Below are positions 5,859-11,800 of a stretch of 14,784 nt of DNA, piece after piece. Source of the DNA: CAYUJH01 sp964394585 (GTDB taxonomy: Bacteria; Bacteroidota; Bacteroidia; Cytophagales; Flammeovirgaceae); NCBI GenBank assembly GCA_964394585.1, contig CAYMYI010000106.1:1-14784 (forward strand), written 5' to 3'. Numbering within the stretch: position 1 is the stretch's first letter; every line of letters starts with the position of its first letter. A program made the translations under genes and the position numbers. The notes beneath the pieces are model-generated. The model was not told the DNA's origin, ran no database searches, and saw only the letters and a list, made by a program, of their open reading frames with translations.

Positions 5859-8800
5859 TTATCGATGTAGTGTGATAAAGCCTTTGGAAATCAGTTCTCC
5901 ATTTTGGCGGTTTGTGAATACGTAGTAATAAGTACCGTCAGGTAGCTCATTGTTGTTTTTGCTCCAGGTTCCCCGCCAATCGTTGGTGTAATTGATTGCC
6001 TCATACACCTTATTCCCCCATCGGTTAAAGATGAGTAGTTCGTTTTCGGGGTAATTTTCTATTCCACGAATTACGAAGGCATCGTTAGAACCATCTCCAT
6101 TTGGCGTAATAATATCTGGAATTTCTAAATCACCTGTAATTTCGATGTTGACTACGGCTGTGTCGCAGTTAGTGGGGCAATCGATCAAGCATATTTCATA
6201 TACGAACGAATCGTTTCCAAAATAGCCAGGTGTAGGTCGGTAGCTTACGGTATTATCGAGCTGTAAGATTGCCTCTCCGTGTACCGTAGGCCGAACGATA
6301 CGCACCGTAACGTCATTCCCTTGCGGAATTTCATCATTGAATAAAATATCCTTGAAGTCAAATCCGGCAACGGTAGTTTCCTCAAAGTCAGGTTGAGCAA
6401 TTGGAGCACCGGCTGCTTGTACCGTTACTGTATCGGTACTGAGACTGCCACAAGGGCGATTATCGACTGTCCAAACGAATCGGTAAACTCCTTCGGGTCG
6501 CAACCCTGCTACTACTGTGCTGTTTTGCGTAGGCGTTGCCAAGTTACCTCCATCGAGGGCTGTCCATATGCCTCTTTGGTTTGGAGCTGCCGTAAGGGTT
6601 ACCGATTGAGTCAAATCACATACGAACAAATCGTTGCCGGCAAAGGCTTCTTCTTCTACAGCCCCTACAATTATAGAGGTTTGCTGCGGTTCTGAAATTT
6701 CCGATTCGCACCCATTTTGTAGTCGGCTTACTCGGTAAGCTCCGGCTTGCACACTAGTAAATGGCGTTATTACTAAGAACGTATCTTGTGTTATGCGTGT
6801 AGAGCCATCTGGTAAATACCAAGTGTATTGCTCGATTGCATTCATCCGTGTGGTGAACAATGTGAGTGTTCCTCCGTTACAAACCGGCGAATTACTGAAG
6901 ATTTGTGGTTTTGCAGGGCGTTCCGATACCGATACTTGCACTGAAGCTACTTCAGAACGGCACCCGTTGATTTCCACCCAAAGCGTGTATTCCCCTGCAT
7001 TGAAGCGGTTAGCATTTTGCAATACCGGCGGATTTTTCAATGTAGAACTGAATCCGTTTGGTCCGGTCCATTGATAGGAGTCTGCATTTATTGGGGTACT
7101 TAGTACAATCGCATCACCTTCGCAAACTTGCGTATTAGCTACAATGGCTGGCGCTTGTGGCTTGGCATTCACTTGAGCAAAGGCCGCTGCTGAAGGCGCT
7201 GATACACACCCATTATTATTCACTGTTACATAGTATGCGCCGGCATCGGTAGTTTGTGCATTTTCAATAACGAGTGATGGGGTATTGGTTACTTGCTGAC
7301 TTCCATTTGGTTTCACCCACACATAAGAAACATTGCTACCAATGATACCGCTTGAGTTAATTACCAAACGTTCGCCTTCACATACAGCGGTAATCGGGTT
7401 AATGGTTACCGCTTCTGCACCGTCGGTTACTGCCACTACCACCGTTCCCGGCGACGAGGTACAATTATTTTGAGTAACTGTGAGGGCGTATCGGCCCGCA
7501 TCGCTTGGCGTAGCATTAGGTATCACCGGATTGCGTTCGCCGGAAACGAATCCATTTGGTCCGGTCCAGCTGTAGAAATCTGCATCGATATTAGCAAAGA
7601 GCTGAATATCGTTGCCACCACAAACCGAAGGGCTGCCGGTTGTTGGTGTGGGCACTAGCCCTGCTCCCACTACATTTACCTGGGCAGTAGCTACCTCAGA
7701 GGTACATCCGTTTACCGAAACAATCAGGTAATAGTTATAGCTGCCGCTCGGCAACACACCTAGCGCGAGAGTTCTTCCGGTGGCAATCAGTTGCCCGCGT
7801 GTTCCGTTGTTATCGTCGTACCAACTGTACGAAGCACCTACAAACTCATTTCCGCTAATAGTTACCGCTTCTCCTTCGCACACGGTGCTGTTATTCGAGA
7901 TAATCGCTACGGGACGTTCTGCCACTTGCACTTCCACAGGCTGCGAATATTCAGATACACACCCTCCGGCACTAGTAACACGCACGCGCCAAATCCCTGA
8001 ACGGTACGAAGGATGCGTAGAAGGGATGGTGGTAGTTCCTACTGTAGTAGTTAATACAGGGTCATTCGGGTCGATGGTACCATCGGGGCCTACCCATTGA
8101 TACGTTGCTCCTGCAGAACCGGTGCTTAGGGTAATAGCATCCCCTTGGCAAATAATGGTTTGGTTTGCAATAAGCTGAGGGGTTGTAGGCTTGGCATCAA
8201 TCACTACATTTACTTGTGCCGTTTGAGTACATCCGCCTTCTACCGTAGACATGGTTACTACATACACCCCGCTATTTGCCGATGTTGCGCCACCAATAGT
8301 AGGGTTTTGTAATGTTGACGTGAACCCGTTCGGGCCATCCCAACGGTAGGTAAAGTTTCCAGCTCCCGAAGGCGTTGCATTTAATTGAAGGGTTTGACCT
8401 TCACAAATTCCTGTATTGCTCGAAGCCTGAACGGTTCCTACATTATCAACATATACGCGTTTTGCAAACGACGACCCTGTTTCGCAGTCGCTTACCCGAA
8501 CACGCACGTTGTATTCTCCTGCATTTGCAACAGTTACCGGGTCAATCACTAATTGCCCTACGGAAGTTATACGCTCAGTACCATCAGGAAGCGTCCATGT
8601 GTACGTAGCCGTACCCGGATAGGCTGTGGCAGTCAATTCTAGGCGTTCGCCTACACAATACCGGTCTTCTCCTGAAATCACAGGAGGCACAATCAGCTCC
8701 CCTATCGAAACTTGTACAGTACTGGTTACACTACAGCCTCCTGGCCCTGAAAGAGTCAGTACATAAGTTCCTTCATATTCAGGCGTTACCAGTTCAATAG

Positions 8801-11800
8801 TTGGGTTTTCGAGATTTGAGAAGAAGTTGCGCGGGCCTGTCCACTCATAGTTAAAAGGCCCTCCAGTGGTCGGTGCTCCGGCAAAAAGTCGCAAAGTACT
8901 ACCTTCGCAAACAGGACCATTCGAGAATGGTGTAGGCACAGAAGGGAACGAATTCACACGCAAACGCTCAGGCAGCGAAGTAGGTAACGAACATCCGTCA
9001 ATATCGACCTGAACGGTGTAATTTCCTGCTGAAGTTAGGGTTACCGGATCAATTACGAGTTGGTTCGAGCCTGAAGTAACCGTGCTACCATCGGGTAATG
9101 TCCAATTATAGGTTACACTCGACCCTGCCCCGGCATAATTAGAAGCCGTAATTACGGTTCTGTCGCCTACACAAACTGGGTTTGGTGGAATAATCGCCGG
9201 GCTAAACGGCGTAATATCTATGATATCATTAAAGATGATAGAGCCTGTATTAGTACATGCACCATTGCTTACAGTTACTACATAAGTTCCATTAATTGCC
9301 GCTGTAGCATTTGGAATACTTGGGTTTTGTTGCGTAGACACAAAACCATTAGGACCAGTCCATAAGTAGCCTGTAGCTCCTGTACTTGTTACGGTTAACT
9401 GAAGCGTACCACCTGCGCAATTTCCATTCGAATAGTTTACAGCCAATATCGGATTGGTCGGCTGTGGGTTAATCGTTACTTGCTGCGCTACGGAGCGGGG
9501 CGAGGTACATCCTCCTGCTGAAACTTCTACAGAGTATAAGCCTGCATTGGTAACCGCCGCACTAGGAGAAACCACAAACGATGGGTTGGTAGTAGTACCC
9601 AATAAAACTTCGCCTCCTCCATTATCGAAATACCAACGGTATTGCGTAGTAGGAGAGTTGAAGGCATCGGTACGAAGCTCCAATACATCGCCTGTACATA
9701 AGAATGGTGCAGTAGCAAGCGCAGGTGTAGGCGGAATTGGCAATATGTTATTCACAGTTATCGAAGACGTTGCCGAAGAACCACACGAACCATTACTCAC
9801 TGTTACAGAATACGTTCCATTACTTTGTATAGTTGCTAAGCTGATTGTAGCATTTTGCGTAGTAGCCGTAAAACCATTCGGGCCAATCCATTGATACGTA
9901 TACCCTGGCTGATGGTATAATGCAGGAAGTTCAATAGTTAGGGAACTTCCTTCACAAATGTTTGTCGATGGATTCACGGTGAGCGCAGGCGCCGTTGGAA
10001 CTGCATCAATTTGCACATTTACCTCGCCCGATCGGGCTGAGACACACGGAGTGCCACTTGGATCGCCTATAATTTCCACTGAGTAGTTCCCTGCATTTGC
10101 AGCGGCAGCAGAAGCGATAGAATACGATGGGATCGTCGTAGGATTACCAGTTGCAAGTGGTGTACCGTTCAAGTACCAACGATACTCTGCGCCAGGGTAT
10201 GCTGCCGTTGAAAGTGTTAAAGGCTGCCCTTCGCACAGCGCTGTCGAACTTAGCGAAATGGTAGGAGTTGCCGGACGGTTGGCAATCGTAGCATTCACGG
10301 TAAATGGATTCGATTGGCAGCCGGTGCTGGCATCGGTCATCACTACAGTGTAAGAACCTGAGTTGGCTGCCGTCGCATTCGGTATCACAGGGTTTTGTGC
10401 CGATGACGAATAACCGTTCGGCCCTGTCCACTGGAAGGTGTATGTTCCCGGTGCTGTTGGCGTTGCTGTTAAGCCACTATACGAAGCCCCTACATTGAGG
10501 CAAAGTGCATCCGTTGCTGCCGCTGTTAACGTAGGCGGTGTGCTCACGGTTACATCTACCGATACCGCCGTGGCATCACACCCATTGGCTTCAATTACCA
10601 ACCAAAAACGGTATGGTGTACCGCTCGCAGCTAATCCACTCACAACCGGATTCTGGTTGGTAGATATTAACGCATCTTGTGCCGTATTCAAGGTAGTATT
10701 ATCAGTCCCATCTTCTTGATACCACTTGTAATTTCCTCCTGCTACTGTGTTTCCAAAGAGTTGTACTACATCGCCACTACACACATTACCTCCACTAGTT
10801 GGTACTGCCGTTGGTAATGGGTTGATATTAATGGTGATAGGATCTGATATTTCTGACACACATCCAGACCCATTTTCTACTTTCACTCTCCATTCTCCTT
10901 CTAGGTAATTTCCATCAGTTGTGGCAATCGTAAGCGTATTGGCATTGCCAGCAGGGTTAAATTCTATCCCATTCGGTTGAATCCAGATGTAATCGGCTGC
11001 GCCCGGCGTAGCACTTAACTGAATCGACTGATTATCGCATACATTTAATGAGGTAGCCGAAATAACAGGTTTCGTAGGTTTGGGATTCACTACTAAATTG
11101 AATGTTCTAGAGTTTGTCCCACATCCGCTCTGAGTAGCCGTGAGTTCGTAAGTCCCTGCTTTCGCCGTAGTCGCTACAAACGAAGGCGGGCTTTGTAGCG
11201 TAGAGGTAAACCCGTCAGGGCCACCCCATTGATAGCTCGTCGCTGCCGTGGGTGAGGTAAGCACTACAATTTCTCCTTCACATACCGTAATTGTGGCAGG
11301 GTTTGGTGTAGTAGTACCATTCGCTGTTACGTTCAGGTTCGGTGCAGCAAGTGTTGGCCCTGTTACTACATCGGTAAAGACCACATCGGACACACATCCA
11401 TTATTAGTAATACGCAGATAATAGCGTTGTGTGCCGGTAGTTAAGCCGGTAATTGTATGGTTTTGCCCGGTAGAGATAAGGACATCAGCAACATCGAAGC
11501 CAGCCGTCGTACCGTCTTCGCGGAACCACTCGTAGGTAGCCCCCGCAATTGGGTTAGCAAAGAGTGTTACCGAACCTCCGTTACACGCCGGTCCATCGTT
11601 TAAGGCTAATGCCGATGGTTTTTGGTTAATAGTGATAGTAACAGGGTCGGAAATTGGAGAGGTACAAGCATTGGCATCTACAATTTGAACTTTCCATTCC
11701 CCAGGTATATAATCTGCAGAACCTGCTGTAATTGTCCTTGTATTTGAGCCTCCATTATCTAAAATTCCTCCATTTGGTTTAATGAAGATATACTGATTCG